DNA of 64,000 bases from Faecalicatena_A orotica. Lineage in GTDB: Bacteria > Bacillota > Clostridia > Lachnospirales > Lachnospiraceae. The DNA is taken from assembly GCF_040545875.1 (NCBI RefSeq), contig NZ_JBEPMR010000011.1; one strand, written 5' to 3'. A program made the translations under genes and the position numbers. This document shows, piece by piece, positions 8,097-15,572 of this stretch. A model generated the notes under the pieces. The model did not search any database and was not told the origin of the DNA. It saw nothing but the letters and a program-made list of their open reading frames with translations. The first letter of the stretch is position 1. Every line of letters starts with the position of its first letter.

Positions 8097-8414
8097 TTAT
8101 TTGCTTTTCATTTTGATATCAATGTAAACACCGGCCGGCATTTCCAGTCTGGATAATGCGTCCACAGTCTTCTGTGTTGGTGTAATGATATCGATGAGTC
8201 TCTTATGAGTCCTCTGTTCGAACTGCTCTCTGGAGTCTTTGTACTTGTGTACAGCTCTTAAGATTGTAACTACTTCCTTCTTAGTCGGAAGTGGCACTGG
8301 TCCACTCACTTGTGATCCGTTCTTTTTTACAGTTTCGATGATTTTCTTTGCAGATGCATCAACCAGCTGGTGATCATATGCCTTCAATGTGATTCTCATT
8401 ACTTGACTTGCCAT
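8097..8414 (-). CDS. rpsJ: 30S ribosomal protein S10
   Basis: First gene of the operon. S10 (105 aa) binds 16S rRNA in the head and also partners NusB in antitermination. I start at ATG 8412-8414 (MASQVMRITLKAYDHQ) because an AGGAGG RBS lies about 9 bases upstream. The open frame extends 33 codons further, but that stretch has no S10 similarity. Ends LEMPAGVYIDIKMKSK. Confidence 0.97.
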   Translation of the reverse strand: MASQVMRITLKAYDHQLVDASAKKIIETVKKNGSQVSGPVPLPTKKEVVTILRAVHKYKDSREQFEQRTHKRLIDIITPTQKTVDALSRLEMPAGVYIDIKMKSK

Positions 8415-8664
8415 AAAAAAAGTCGCCTCCTTTTCGTACTTTTGCTTTAGTACGACAAGCGGTGACTGTACACTCTCCCGTGTGTGTCGCGAGAAACTCA
8501 CACGTTGTTTCATACCTCTTATCTTTGATAATCAGTAATCAGTTGTGATTCGTACAGTGACTTGTCGTCAGTTTCCTAACTTGACATTCGCTCCGTGGAA
8601 AACCTGCCATCTTACTCTTTGCAATCGGCAGCAACCTCACACTTCATCGCTATCATGCCACAGC
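8415..8664 (-). other. S10 operon leader
   Basis: About 250 bases separate the predicted transcription start near 8664 from rpsJ. The region has several short inverted repeats, such as CGTGTG/CACACG around 8478-8505. A leader this long suits regulation of ribosomal protein synthesis, but I recognise no known motif and see no terminator. Confidence 0.4.
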
Positions 8665-8670
8665 TTTTTC

Positions 8671-8699
8671 AGTATAACGGATTCATCCATATATTTCAA
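8671..8699 (-). promoter_or_regulatory. S10 operon promoter (sigma-A type)
   Basis: Read on the minus strand: TTGAAA (8694-8699), a 17-base spacer, then TATACT (8671-8676). A strongly AT-rich block lies immediately upstream (8700-8800) and could act as an UP element. It is the only good promoter I see for the 18-gene ribosomal operon in this window. Confidence 0.75.
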
Positions 8700-8918
8700 G
8701 TGGTTTTTAATATTTTTTGTATTTTTTTTCGTACAATCTATATTTTAGAAAATCCCACTCATTATTCATATTTTCAAAACATATTTATATAGAAGAAACT
8801 CTTTAAAATACTCTTCTTTTCCATTATCCTGCCAGAAAAGTATAACGCTGTTTCTATAGAAATTGCAATGTTTTTATGCTTAACTGACATAAAAGTCCAA
8901 AAAATTATTTTTATGCGC

Positions 8919-8947
8919 TTGACATCACCGTGGTAAAGTGATATAGT
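8919..8947 (+). promoter_or_regulatory. Strong sigma-A promoter for the candidate ncRNA
   Basis: A perfect TTGACA (8919-8924) is followed by a 17-base spacer and TATAGT (8942-8947). It points away from the S10 operon into a stretch with no coding frame. The predicted start is near 8954. Confidence 0.8.
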
Positions 8948-8953
8948 GTAAGC

Positions 8954-9300
8954 AACTTACAGGACAGCGACTAAAGGCGGTTTCCCCAAATTCGGAAAGC
9001 GCCTTTTTATAAAAAAGCTTCAGCGTATGATTTTATACCTCCTGAGTTGTCCGGATTCAAGTTATCATTCTGCTATGCAGATAACCAGACCATACTTATG
9101 GTTGCTGTTGCAGTTATGCCATCGCCGACAGTTTCCCCCAAGAACTGTCCTGCGCTGGTAAACTCCAATTAATATATACATCCTCATTGTAGGACATTCC
9201 CCAGATTTGTATATGATACAAACTGCAAGGCAACGAGGAAAAACCTCTCAATGACATACCAAAAGCGAAAAGCACGACCACGGTCGTGCTTTTCGCTTTT
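8954..9300 (+). ncRNA. Candidate structured noncoding RNA (~350 nt)
   Basis: This gene-free stretch runs from the strong promoter at 8919 to the perfect terminator at 9261-9300. Visible pairings: GGCG-type hairpin at 8973-9006 followed by TTTTT; GTTAT..CTGC/GCAG..ATAAC; CCAT/ATGG; GACAGTT (9127-9133) with AACTGTC (9143-9149); TCCT/AGGA. A long-range closing helix joins CCTC (9038-9041) and GTTGTCC (9046-9052) to GGCAAC (9229-9234) and GAGG (9235-9238). CAGGACAG (8960-8967) could pair with CTGTCCTG (9145-9152), competing with the local hairpin. It lacks tmRNA and RNase P signatures. raiA-type RNA is one class worth testing. The early TTTTT hairpin might instead end a transcript of about 55 nt. 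Confidence 0.6.
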
Positions 9301-9302
9301 TA
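9261..9302. terminator. Bidirectional terminator, perfect 19-bp stem
   Basis: AAAAGCGAAAAGCACGACC pairs perfectly with GGTCGTGCTTTTCGCTTTT around a two-base loop. It has A/T tails on both sides, so it can end both the plus-strand ncRNA transcript and the minus-strand prd operon, whose last stop is at 9319. Confidence 0.9.
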
Positions 9303-9318
9303 AATAGCCACTCTTTTC

Positions 9319-9798
9319 CTATACATCCTTTCTTTCATGCTGTCTCATCTTCAGCTTCAGCATAGCCGTCACTTTTCTTGCATCCAGCTCTGTGATATTA
9401 TTTTCTCCAACCACACATGTCTCGATACCCTCTTCGCTTTTATTCGTATCCTTTATTCCAGAAAGATAATTATTCTGCACGACAAAGCCGCCGTTTACAC
9501 CGCTGAATTTCAAACCCGTAACCGGAATACCACGGATTCCGAGCTGTTCACACGTGTTTGCAAAATCTACATCGCTGTTTCCCCATCCATCAGATGACAG
9601 AATTGCCCCGTCGGCACGCATACACTCAGCCATAACCGCGGCGCGCGTTCCGACGAGCATCTTTTCTTCATTATCATCCGGGGTCCCCACTATAATCACG
9701 CCCAGTAGGTCTATGTCTTCATCCGATGCCACAACATCCAGAAGGGGATCGCGAAAATGGTGAAGCGTTGTTTCTTTCGTTGAAGGCCCTATTCCCAT
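9319..9798 (-). CDS. prdE: Proline reductase-associated protein PrdE
   Basis: 159 aa, homologous to the C-terminal half of PrdA downstream of its self-cleavage site. MGIGPSTKETTLHHFRDPLL aligns with CIGPASKEMSRHYWREPLVL of PrdA (from residue 417), and CEQLGIRGIPVTGLKF aligns with HEQIGMRGIPVVGMSF. The cysteine that becomes the pyruvoyl group in PrdA is replaced by the initiator region MG, so PrdE should not form a pyruvoyl cofactor. An AGGAGG RBS precedes the ATG; it follows prdD by 18 bases. Its role in proline reduction is not established by sequence. Confidence 0.88.
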   Translation of the reverse strand: MGIGPSTKETTLHHFRDPLLDVVASDEDIDLLGVIIVGTPDDNEEKMLVGTRAAVMAECMRADGAILSSDGWGNSDVDFANTCEQLGIRGIPVTGLKFSGVNGGFVVQNNYLSGIKDTNKSEEGIETCVVGENNITELDARKVTAMLKLKMRQHERKDV

Positions 9799-9816
9799 CT
9801 TACATTCCTCCTATTC

Positions 9817-10578
9817 TTACTGCATAGAACGTATCATTCCGTCCCGGTATTCATTGGGTGTCAGAACCAGAGGCATATTTTTCATATCAATAATCGAATG
9901 TCCGCCTTCTACTCCCGACGGCTCCTTCGGGAACAGCCACGTATCATACATAGCCCCCTGCCCAGCCACCTGCTTTATAATGACTACTTTTTTCCCGCCT
10001 TCGCGGACCACATCGTGATATTCATGCCGTTCTGTGCACAAATTCCCTTTCATCTTCTTAAGCTGCTCCCTGAAAATCTGGATAAATCTGTCACAGGCCC
10101 GGTGTGCCGCCATCGGCCCCGGCCGTTCCTGTCCCATGCCCGCTTTCAAAGTTACATCGAAAGAAATGATGTAATCCTCCCCCGAAGGAGTCCCCGCCCG
10201 GTTCAGATAAAGCTTATCCCGCAGCACACCTTCTGAAGACCCAAACTCATGTGTCTGTTTTCCTTCCGTATCCACTCCTGTCAAAACAACATAGACACCT
10301 GTCAGGGTATGAGTAATCCCTTCTCCCAGCTTCCCCAGCACCTTTGTCGAAACCGGGATAATATCCATAATCGTATTCGTCCAACAATCATGCCCGCCCG
10401 GCGGTATCACCCTGATCCCGACATTCTCAATCAGGGGCTCCGCTTCAATCATCTTCGCAGCACATCCTTTATTTATGGTCATAAGTCCATCCGGAGTTAT
10501 CCGGTTTTCCTCGCCCTCCATGACCCGGTCCATATGAAATGCCTTGATAACCAGACGGCGCAGATCCTTTTCTGACAT
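9817..10578 (-). CDS. prdD: Proline reductase-associated protein PrdD
   Basis: 253 aa from ATG 10576-10578, chosen for the GGAGGTG RBS just upstream. It matches the middle of PrdA: HEFGSSEGVLRDKLYLNRAG, QERPGPMAAHRACDRF and KKVVIIKQVAGQGAMYD correspond to GEFGSSEGYLDENIMWNRPG, MERPGPLAAHTATDHI and KKVVIVKEIMGQGAMHD. It ends LTPNEYRDGMIRSMQ, exactly where PrdA would be cut (before Thr416-Cys417). It lacks the Pro-rich linker of PrdA. PrdD plus PrdE therefore look like a split PrdA paralogue without the cleavage site. Confidence 0.88.
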   Translation of the reverse strand: MSEKDLRRLVIKAFHMDRVMEGEENRITPDGLMTINKGCAAKMIEAEPLIENVGIRVIPPGGHDCWTNTIMDIIPVSTKVLGKLGEGITHTLTGVYVVLTGVDTEGKQTHEFGSSEGVLRDKLYLNRAGTPSGEDYIISFDVTLKAGMGQERPGPMAAHRACDRFIQIFREQLKKMKGNLCTERHEYHDVVREGGKKVVIIKQVAGQGAMYDTWLFPKEPSGVEGGHSIIDMKNMPLVLTPNEYRDGMIRSMQ

Positions 10579-10596
10579 ACAAATCACCTCCAAATT

Positions 10597-10621
10597 CTCA
10601 AAGGGGTCAGACCCCTTTGAG
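10597..10621. repeat. Dispersed palindrome family A, copy 1
   Basis: A 25-base palindrome, CTCAAAGGGGTCAGACCCCTTTGAG, symmetric except for the centre base. It lies between prdB and prdD, just before the prdD RBS. Other copies are at 19871, 36451 and 38341. Confidence 0.85.
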
Positions 10622-10644
10622 GTTCGTTTTCTGAGTTGTGTGAC

Positions 10645-10680
10645 AAAAAAGGGACAATTCCACTGGAATGCCCCTTTTTG
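10645..10680 (-). terminator. Imperfect terminator-like hairpin inside the prd operon
   Basis: On the minus strand AAAAAGGGGCA pairs imperfectly with TGTCCCTTTTTTG through an inner TTCCA/TGGAA stem and ends in a T-run. It lies after prdB and before prdD, so it could reduce prdD-prdE expression relative to prdA-prdB. Confidence 0.55.
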
Positions 10681-10702
10681 TGTCTGTATATTACACTTTT
10701 GT

Positions 10703-10730
10703 GTAACTGTTCAGAACCATAAGCAGTTAC
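10703..10730. repeat. Dispersed hairpin family B, copy 1
   Basis: GTAACTGTTCAGAACCAT followed by AAGCAGTTAC, a 28-base hairpin with GTAACTG/CAGTTAC arms, directly after the prdB stop. A copy with three differences is at 62473-62500. Confidence 0.65.
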
Positions 10731-11452
10731 ACTTTTGCTACATATTCGTACGGCAGCGGTACTATCTTGCCCGGTGTCTCGATCTTGATGAGCTGTTCAA
10801 GTGTTGCTTTTACAATTGCTGTCTGCATTTCTACATCATTCGGCGCACCTGCGTTGGCACCCATCGGTACTAACGGAGCTACGGCGCGTGGTGTACCGGT
10901 CTGACGAACGACCGGAGGAAGAGCTGCAATAATGATTGTCGGTATTCCAGCTTCTTCAATTGCTCTCTGCACCAAAACTGCAGAGCGGTGGCAGGTGCCT
11001 CAGCCAGCGGTCAGGATGACTGCATCTACATCTTCTTCTTTGAACATCTGTGCAATTGCAGGTCCTGTTTCGTTTTTGAATTTCTCCTGGTTTCCACCGC
11101 CACCCATGAACCCGGCATGTACCGGTGCACAGGATCTGATGAATCCTTCTGCTGCCAGTTCGTGGATTCTGTCTATCGGGAACATACAGTTGATGTCTTT
11201 GTTCACATCACCGTTATCATATCCACCGTGGGATACCATCAATTCACTTGATGGTGTATCGTTCGTTATCTTTCTCCATGTAGAGTCACCTGCCAGATTG
11301 AATCTGTCCTGACTCTTGCAGTGTACCCCGGCTGCTGTTGCGAGGGCGATGGACATATCCTTTAACTCTTTTGTTACAGGTGTCCAAACTGCCGGAGGAG
11401 TAATCGGAACGTAAATTTCTGACTGTAAACCTTTTGTGGTTGTCAAGCTCAT
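10727..11452 (-). CDS. prdB: D-proline reductase subunit PrdB (selenoprotein)
   Basis: 241 aa including selenocysteine 151, encoded by TGA at 11000-11002. PrdB is the 26-kDa catalytic subunit that reduces D-proline to 5-aminovalerate with PrdA. Reading through TGA gives VDAVILTAG-U-GTCHRSAVLV, the family's Sec motif with Cys154 three residues on. Upstream and downstream parts are in the same frame with no gap, and the total length equals the known size of this protein family. A hairpin 14 bases after TGA (10965-10985) is a plausible SECIS. The start overlaps the preceding small gene by four bases (ATGA). Annotation that ignores Sec would split it into two ORFs. Confidence 0.96.
10965..10985 (-). 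promoter_or_regulatory. Candidate bacterial SECIS hairpin in prdB
   Basis: On the mRNA, CTCTGC and GCAGAG pair around a 9-base loop AGTTTTGGT, beginning about 14 bases after the UGA. Bacterial SECIS elements sit immediately 3' of the UGA within the coding region, so position and form fit. Binding by SelB is inferred. Confidence 0.6.
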
Positions 11453-11748
11453 TCTTCTACCTCCTTGGTTTCTGCGTTCGCTTTACGCATTTCTTCCTGG
11501 CGTCTGTTATATGTGTCCAGATTACTCACGTATTTCTCATTGGCTTCCGGTCCAAGCTGTTCCACAAAACTCATGTTCCATGCCACTTCCTGTCCCACGA
11601 CCAGAGGATAATCTGTAATCAGCATCCTCATAGGTATCTTTAAGTATCCAAGCCGGCCCTTCAGGTCAATTCCGACACAGCCGTCATGAATCTCTACAAT
11701 AACCCCTTCCATACGTATAATCTTATCACCATACATTAATTCTTTCAT
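11449..11748 (-). CDS. Small prd-operon protein
   Basis: 99 aa between prdA and prdB: MKELMYGDKIIRMEGVIVEI, then a small beta-rich region (GCVGIDLKGRLGYLKIPMRM), then an acidic/charged helix (YNRRQEEMRKANAETKEVEE). It starts one base after the prdA stop and overlaps prdB by four bases, so translation is probably coupled. Short proteins occupy this position in other prd operons (I recall the family label CBO2463/CBO2479). Function unknown; no catalytic motif seen. A role in assembly or maturation of PrdA-PrdB is only a guess from position. Confidence 0.8.
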   Translation of the reverse strand: MKELMYGDKIIRMEGVIVEIHDGCVGIDLKGRLGYLKIPMRMLITDYPLVVGQEVAWNMSFVEQLGPEANEKYVSNLDTYNRRQEEMRKANAETKEVEE

Positions 11749-11749
11749 C

Positions 11750-13606
11750 TTAGTCGTATTTCTCTTTTCTCTTCTGGCTCATTGGCAGAGACTGCTCATT
11801 CTTTACAAGCTCAACAGGTTTTCCTGTTACATTTGAAATCAGCTCAACATTTGTCGCTTTTACGTTTGGATTCCATTTTCTCTCTGCTGTCTTAACCTCT
11901 TCGCCTGACATTGCATTCTTCAGCATTGCAAGAGCCCTGACTGCGTCTTCGTGGCAAAGTGTGTTGCATGCGAGTACTTCGTTCTCAATACCAGATTCAG
12001 ATTTATTGTTATCAACCATATTGGTCATGTATTTGTTACCAACGACCAGAGCCCCCTGAACTGCGCAGAAAGACATACCAACAACAGGGATTCCGCGCAT
12101 TCCGATCTGCTCGTGATGACTAGCAAAATCAATATGGTTGTTACCGAAGCCTTCTGTAGTAACGAATGCCCCATCAGCATCCATCATCTCTACCATCATA
12201 CCAACGCGTTTTGAAACATAGAATTTCTCTGCGTTGATCTGCGGGCTTCCAACGAAGATGACACCGCAAAGATCCACTTCTGTATCATGAAGCGCCTCAA
12301 GTACGAGCGGCTCTCTCCAGTAATGTCTGGACATCTCCTTTGATGCAGGTCCGATACAGGTCAAAGCGTGGATACATCCATCCAGCACCTCTAACGGAGA
12401 TACGCAGACAGGTACGTTGCCAAGATCAACATTCGGCTTTGCCCCAAGTACGCCGACCGGTTCTACCGGGAGAATCAGGTTATCATGCATAGCACCTTGT
12501 CCCATGATTTCTTTTACAATAACAACTTTTTTCTTACCCGGTCTTCTGATCTGGTTAAATGTCTGTGTATCAACAACCAGTGAGTCGTCCTCCAATGCTT
12601 TTAACGCCTCTCTGATCTCCTGTGTAATGTGGTCTGTAGCCGTATGAGCTGCAAGAGGGCCCGGTCTTTCCATGTTAGTTCCCTCTTTAATCGTTACCTG
12701 AGTCTTGATGAAGATTTCACCTTTGTCAGGTGCTCCCGGACGGTTCCACATGATATTCTCATCCAGATAGCCTTCTGAAGAGCCGAATTCCCCAATCTGC
12801 ACTCCATTTGCATCTGTACCTGTAACCATCATGATCACGCCGTCCAGTACTCTTGTTGTACCGCTTCCGATTTCATCTTCACCTTCTTTGCAGGCGATCG
12901 GCTGTACGTCCATGATTGTCTCTGAATATGTGTGGTAATCTTCTGGTGTGATAATATCGATCTTCAGGTCGTAAACCAGTTCCTGAGAATCGATGCAGTC
13001 TTTTTCAATTCCCTCACGGATGTACAGTGTTGTTCCTTCGATCTTTGTCTCCGGTCCGCGCTTTACTTCCGTAATGTTATAATGCTTTCTTGTAAGAGTC
13101 CTGACAACCTTCTCTTCAGCAGCTGGTGACGGAACTGGTGCCACAACTGGCGGTACAGGTACCGGCGGTGCCGGAACCGGTGCAGCTCCCCCTGCAATTC
13201 CTACAGGAAGCTCTATATCAATATCCTTACCTTCCCCAATATGAATCTTCAGCACTCCGCCCGGTGCAGATGGTGGTACTGGCGGCGCCGGCGGTGCGAT
13301 AACTTCCGGAGCTTCTTCTGCAGCAGGTGCTTCCTCTTTAGCTGGTTCTTCAATCACCTTGGCACCTTCTACAACATCCGCTGTTAAAGGACACAGAGAA
13401 TCACAGGTCTTTGTAAGCTTTGCGCCTAATACCTGTTCGATCGTCAATGCACCTTCCAGGTCCAAAAGTCCTGAATCTACCAGATCATCAAAAATGGCAG
13501 GATCTTCCAGGTTGGATGCCTGAATTGTTATGCCTTCTTCTGCCCTGCAGCAAAGCACCGCAGGATCCTTCGCATGTTCTTTCGCTGTTTCAGCTGTAAT
13601 TGACAT
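11750..13606 (-). CDS. prdA: D-proline reductase proprotein PrdA
   Basis: 618 aa proprotein. In this family it is cleaved before a cysteine to yield two subunits, the cysteine becoming a pyruvoyl group that binds the proline amine. The cleavage motif ALTCIGPAS is intact, with Thr416-Cys417. Residues 83-165 are an Ala/Pro-rich linker (many APPVPPS-like runs) joining an N-terminal domain to the catalytic part. Conserved blocks include GEFGSSEGYLDENIMWNRPG and MERPGPLAAHTATDH. AAAGGAGG RBS before ATG. Followed at once by the small gene and prdB. Cytoplasmic Stickland reductase. Confidence 0.96.
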   Translation of the reverse strand: MSITAETAKEHAKDPAVLCCRAEEGITIQASNLEDPAIFDDLVDSGLLDLEGALTIEQVLGAKLTKTCDSLCPLTADVVEGAKVIEEPAKEEAPAAEEAPEVIAPPAPPVPPSAPGGVLKIHIGEGKDIDIELPVGIAGGAAPVPAPPVPVPPVVAPVPSPAAEEKVVRTLTRKHYNITEVKRGPETKIEGTTLYIREGIEKDCIDSQELVYDLKIDIITPEDYHTYSETIMDVQPIACKEGEDEIGSGTTRVLDGVIMMVTGTDANGVQIGEFGSSEGYLDENIMWNRPGAPDKGEIFIKTQVTIKEGTNMERPGPLAAHTATDHITQEIREALKALEDDSLVVDTQTFNQIRRPGKKKVVIVKEIMGQGAMHDNLILPVEPVGVLGAKPNVDLGNVPVCVSPLEVLDGCIHALTCIGPASKEMSRHYWREPLVLEALHDTEVDLCGVIFVGSPQINAEKFYVSKRVGMMVEMMDADGAFVTTEGFGNNHIDFASHHEQIGMRGIPVVGMSFCAVQGALVVGNKYMTNMVDNNKSESGIENEVLACNTLCHEDAVRALAMLKNAMSGEEVKTAERKWNPNVKATNVELISNVTGKPVELVKNEQSLPMSQKRKEKYD

Positions 13607-13792
13607 ACTTTCTTTCCTCCTTTTATCTTATATCCCAAGGACCGCTGAGCTGGTCCTTCAGGCAGGCACACACACTTGTGCGGCACTGTATATGGACTGA
13701 CGTATCCGCCGGTTCCATATAGTAACATTGTAAACACCTTCCCGGATATCAACTCCCCGGGAAATATCTATTTTCTAACAGGGCTCTCAGTC
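13607..13792 (-). other. prdC-prdA spacer with two hairpins
   Basis: 186 bases without a convincing gene. On the minus strand there is TTCCCGG/CCGGGAA (13739-13763), then GGACCAGC/GCGGTCC-type pairing (13639-13656) close to the prdA RBS. No T-run follows, so this may be an mRNA processing or stability element that lets prdA be expressed above prdC. A prdR (sigma-54 activator) gene, present here in C. difficile, is absent. Confidence 0.45.
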
Positions 13793-15118
13793 TTACCGGC
13801 CGTCCGGAAGCTGGTCCACCTGCTTAGAAACTGTTAATCTTCTATATAATGGATGATTAATTGTCCTCATAATATGGTCTGTCTGATGGAACACTTTCAG
13901 TTTCATCTTAGGTGCAGATCCCATAACTGTATTGGAACAATCAGAGCAGTTGCCGATGATAATATATTCGGCGCCGTCCTTCTTAAACTGCAGACACTTC
14001 TGGGCCTGTCCCGGACAGTTGCCCGGATTCTCACATTTCAGTGTCCCGTTTTTCATCTCAATCGCCTGCTTACATCTTGCTACAGATACAACCTCTCCAT
14101 GCATCTTTTCGCAGATATCACGCATACGCTCTTCATTTCCACCGCATGCGCAGACAAGAAGCCCTACCGGTGCGCCGTGCAGGTCCGGTAGATCTATTGT
14201 TACAATAATACCCCCGGTCGTCTTTGTAACCGGTGCATCCATCGCAACTGCCTTTCCTGTAAATGGTCCGCCCATGATGATTTCCCCATACACACCATCA
14301 ATTCCACCGGAACATTCAATCATATCCTCCACGCTTGTCCCTACCGGAACATCCATATAAACATGCGGCTGGTTCCCGCCGTTTAACTTGCCAATGACCG
14401 TCAGGTTCTTGCTATAGCATGGCTTTCTCAGTTCTATCGCTTCTGCAACACGCAGTACTGTCTCTACATTAATCACAACCGAATCCGCTGCTGACGGAAG
14501 CTGTGTAGGATCAAGCAGCTTTCCGAGAGTTTCTCTTACAACCGCACGTTCCTCGCCCATTGGATAAATATCCGGAAGCAGGTGGATAGAGATATTTTCC
14601 TCTCCTTTAATCGCTTCACGGATAGTATCTACCGCTTTTTTATTCTTAGCCTTGATTGCAAAAATAGCTTTTGCAGCATTGGAGATTTCCATACAATATT
14701 TTACACCTTTGAGAGTCATCTCCATATTCTCTTCAATCTGACGGATATTATGGTACAGTCCCGGTTCACACTCAACCGCATTCACAAGAATGTAACCACC
14801 TTTTAAATCTGTCCCCAGTTTGACGCCTGTCGGGAATCCGGCCCCGCCCATTCCGACCACTCCGGCTTCCTTCACCATCTCCAGCGGGCTGCCTTCATGG
14901 ATCTGTACAAACGCATCCTTCTGTTCCTCATCCGGAACAATGACGATTCTGTCTTCAAGAACAGACTCGACACTTCCATAGACACTGGAAAAAATGTTGG
15001 CTCCCAGTCCATTCGGGACGGCAATCAGTGTTCCCTTCTCCACTTTGTCCCCGGCTTTCACAACCGGCTCACATGGAGCACCTACATGCTGTCTTAGCAA
15101 AAACTGTAACTTTCCCAT
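13793..15118 (-). CDS. prdC: Proline reductase electron-transfer protein PrdC (RnfC-like)
   Basis: 441 aa, similar to the RnfC/NQO1-type NADH-linked subunits. The N-terminal part has a biotinyl-like hairpin (HVGAPCEPVVKAGDKVEKGT), then VVGMGGAGFPTGVKL near residues 87-101 (nucleotide/flavin binding) and an SLBB-like region. The C-terminal third is cysteine-rich: CAC (323-325), CENPGNCPGQAQKC and GNCSDC, likely redox centres. In the family PrdC passes electrons from NADH to proline reductase. All cysteines here are encoded by Cys codons with no in-frame TGA. It is the first gene of the prd operon. Confidence 0.92.
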   Translation of the reverse strand: MGKLQFLLRQHVGAPCEPVVKAGDKVEKGTLIAVPNGLGANIFSSVYGSVESVLEDRIVIVPDEEQKDAFVQIHEGSPLEMVKEAGVVGMGGAGFPTGVKLGTDLKGGYILVNAVECEPGLYHNIRQIEENMEMTLKGVKYCMEISNAAKAIFAIKAKNKKAVDTIREAIKGEENISIHLLPDIYPMGEERAVVRETLGKLLDPTQLPSAADSVVINVETVLRVAEAIELRKPCYSKNLTVIGKLNGGNQPHVYMDVPVGTSVEDMIECSGGIDGVYGEIIMGGPFTGKAVAMDAPVTKTTGGIIVTIDLPDLHGAPVGLLVCACGGNEERMRDICEKMHGEVVSVARCKQAIEMKNGTLKCENPGNCPGQAQKCLQFKKDGAEYIIIGNCSDCSNTVMGSAPKMKLKVFHQTDHIMRTINHPLYRRLTVSKQVDQLPDGR

Positions 15119-15249
15119 GACCTGTTTCTCCTTTTAGATTATATATTATTTATCTTTTCTATAAGTAAAGCGGCTGACACACGGCATCTGCCATGCTTCT
15201 GCAGGCTGTTTTATCTCTGCCCGACCAGCTTTTACAATATTTTTTCAAA

Positions 15250-15275
15250 CAAAAGGCAGCATACGCTGCTCCTTA
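15250..15275 (-). terminator. selC: Weak terminator after tRNA-Sec
   Basis: On the minus strand GCAGC-GTAT-GCTGC is followed by CTTTTGTTTG. It lies about 45 bases past the tRNA 3' end and upstream of prdC. A second hairpin TTTGTGA/TCACAAA (about 15289-15311) directly abuts the tRNA. Termination may be partial, allowing read-through into prdC. Confidence 0.45.
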
Positions 15276-15317
15276 TATATAGTAAGTTTGTGAAATTAAT
15301 CTCACAAATCTGATTTT

Positions 15318-15415
15318 TGGCGGAGGCATGTGGGAATCGAACCCACCCAGGACGCTCCTAACGCCCAACACTGGTTTTGAAGACCAGGAGGCACACCAGT
15401 TACCCTTCTACCCCC
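15318..15415 (-). tRNA. selC: tRNA-Sec (anticodon UCA)
   Basis: 98 bases including an encoded CCA. The anticodon stem-loop CTGGT-CTTCAAA-ACCAG carries TCA, which reads UGA. The long variable arm, GTGGG/CCCAC T-stem with TTCGATT loop, G discriminator and unusually long acceptor arm are typical of bacterial tRNA-Sec. It is placed between the prd operon and prdF, next to a main consumer of Sec. Confidence 0.96.
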
Positions 15416-15463
15416 ATATTCAGTTTTTCCAAGCTTTCCGGGCCGTTGTCACTTTAGCCGCGG

Positions 15464-15500
15464 ATATCAAATTATCAAAATTACACATTCAATTTGATAT
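15464..15500 (-). promoter_or_regulatory. tRNA-Sec promoter with overlapping 10-bp inverted repeat
   Basis: Read on the minus strand, TTGAAT (15487-15492), 17 bases, TGATAT (15464-15469), placing the start about 40 bases before tRNA-Sec. A perfect inverted repeat ATATCAAATT (15464-15473) and AATTTGATAT (15491-15500) covers both promoter boxes, which suggests an operator. The regulator is unknown. Confidence 0.55.
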
Positions 15501-15543
15501 TTTATTTTTTACTTTATCTGTTTTTTATATTAACAAATAATCG

Positions 15544-15572
15544 TTGACTTTTCAAGGGTTTTCGTACATAAT
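15544..15572 (+). promoter_or_regulatory. prdF promoter
   Basis: TTGACT (15544-15549), a 17-base spacer and CATAAT (15567-15572) form a good sigma-A promoter about 160 bases upstream of prdF. A second TATAAT at about 15662 lacks a matching -35. I looked for a sigma-54 site and found only an off-spacing TTGGGC...TTTTGCA at about 15631-15649. Confidence 0.6.

Noticed and set aside
8415..8513. N-terminal extension of rpsJ
   Set aside because: No S10 similarity and the strong RBS points to ATG 8412-8414.
10727..10975. Separate 82-aa gene
   Set aside because: It is the part of prdB after Sec151; no RBS precedes the internal ATG.
13528..13752. 74-aa minus-strand ORF upstream of prdA
   Set aside because: Overlaps prdA in another frame, lacks an RBS and has no recognisable domain.
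14120..14160. Selenocysteine in PrdC
   Set aside because: I checked the cysteine-rich region; the codons are TGC/TGT and the frame has no in-frame TGA.
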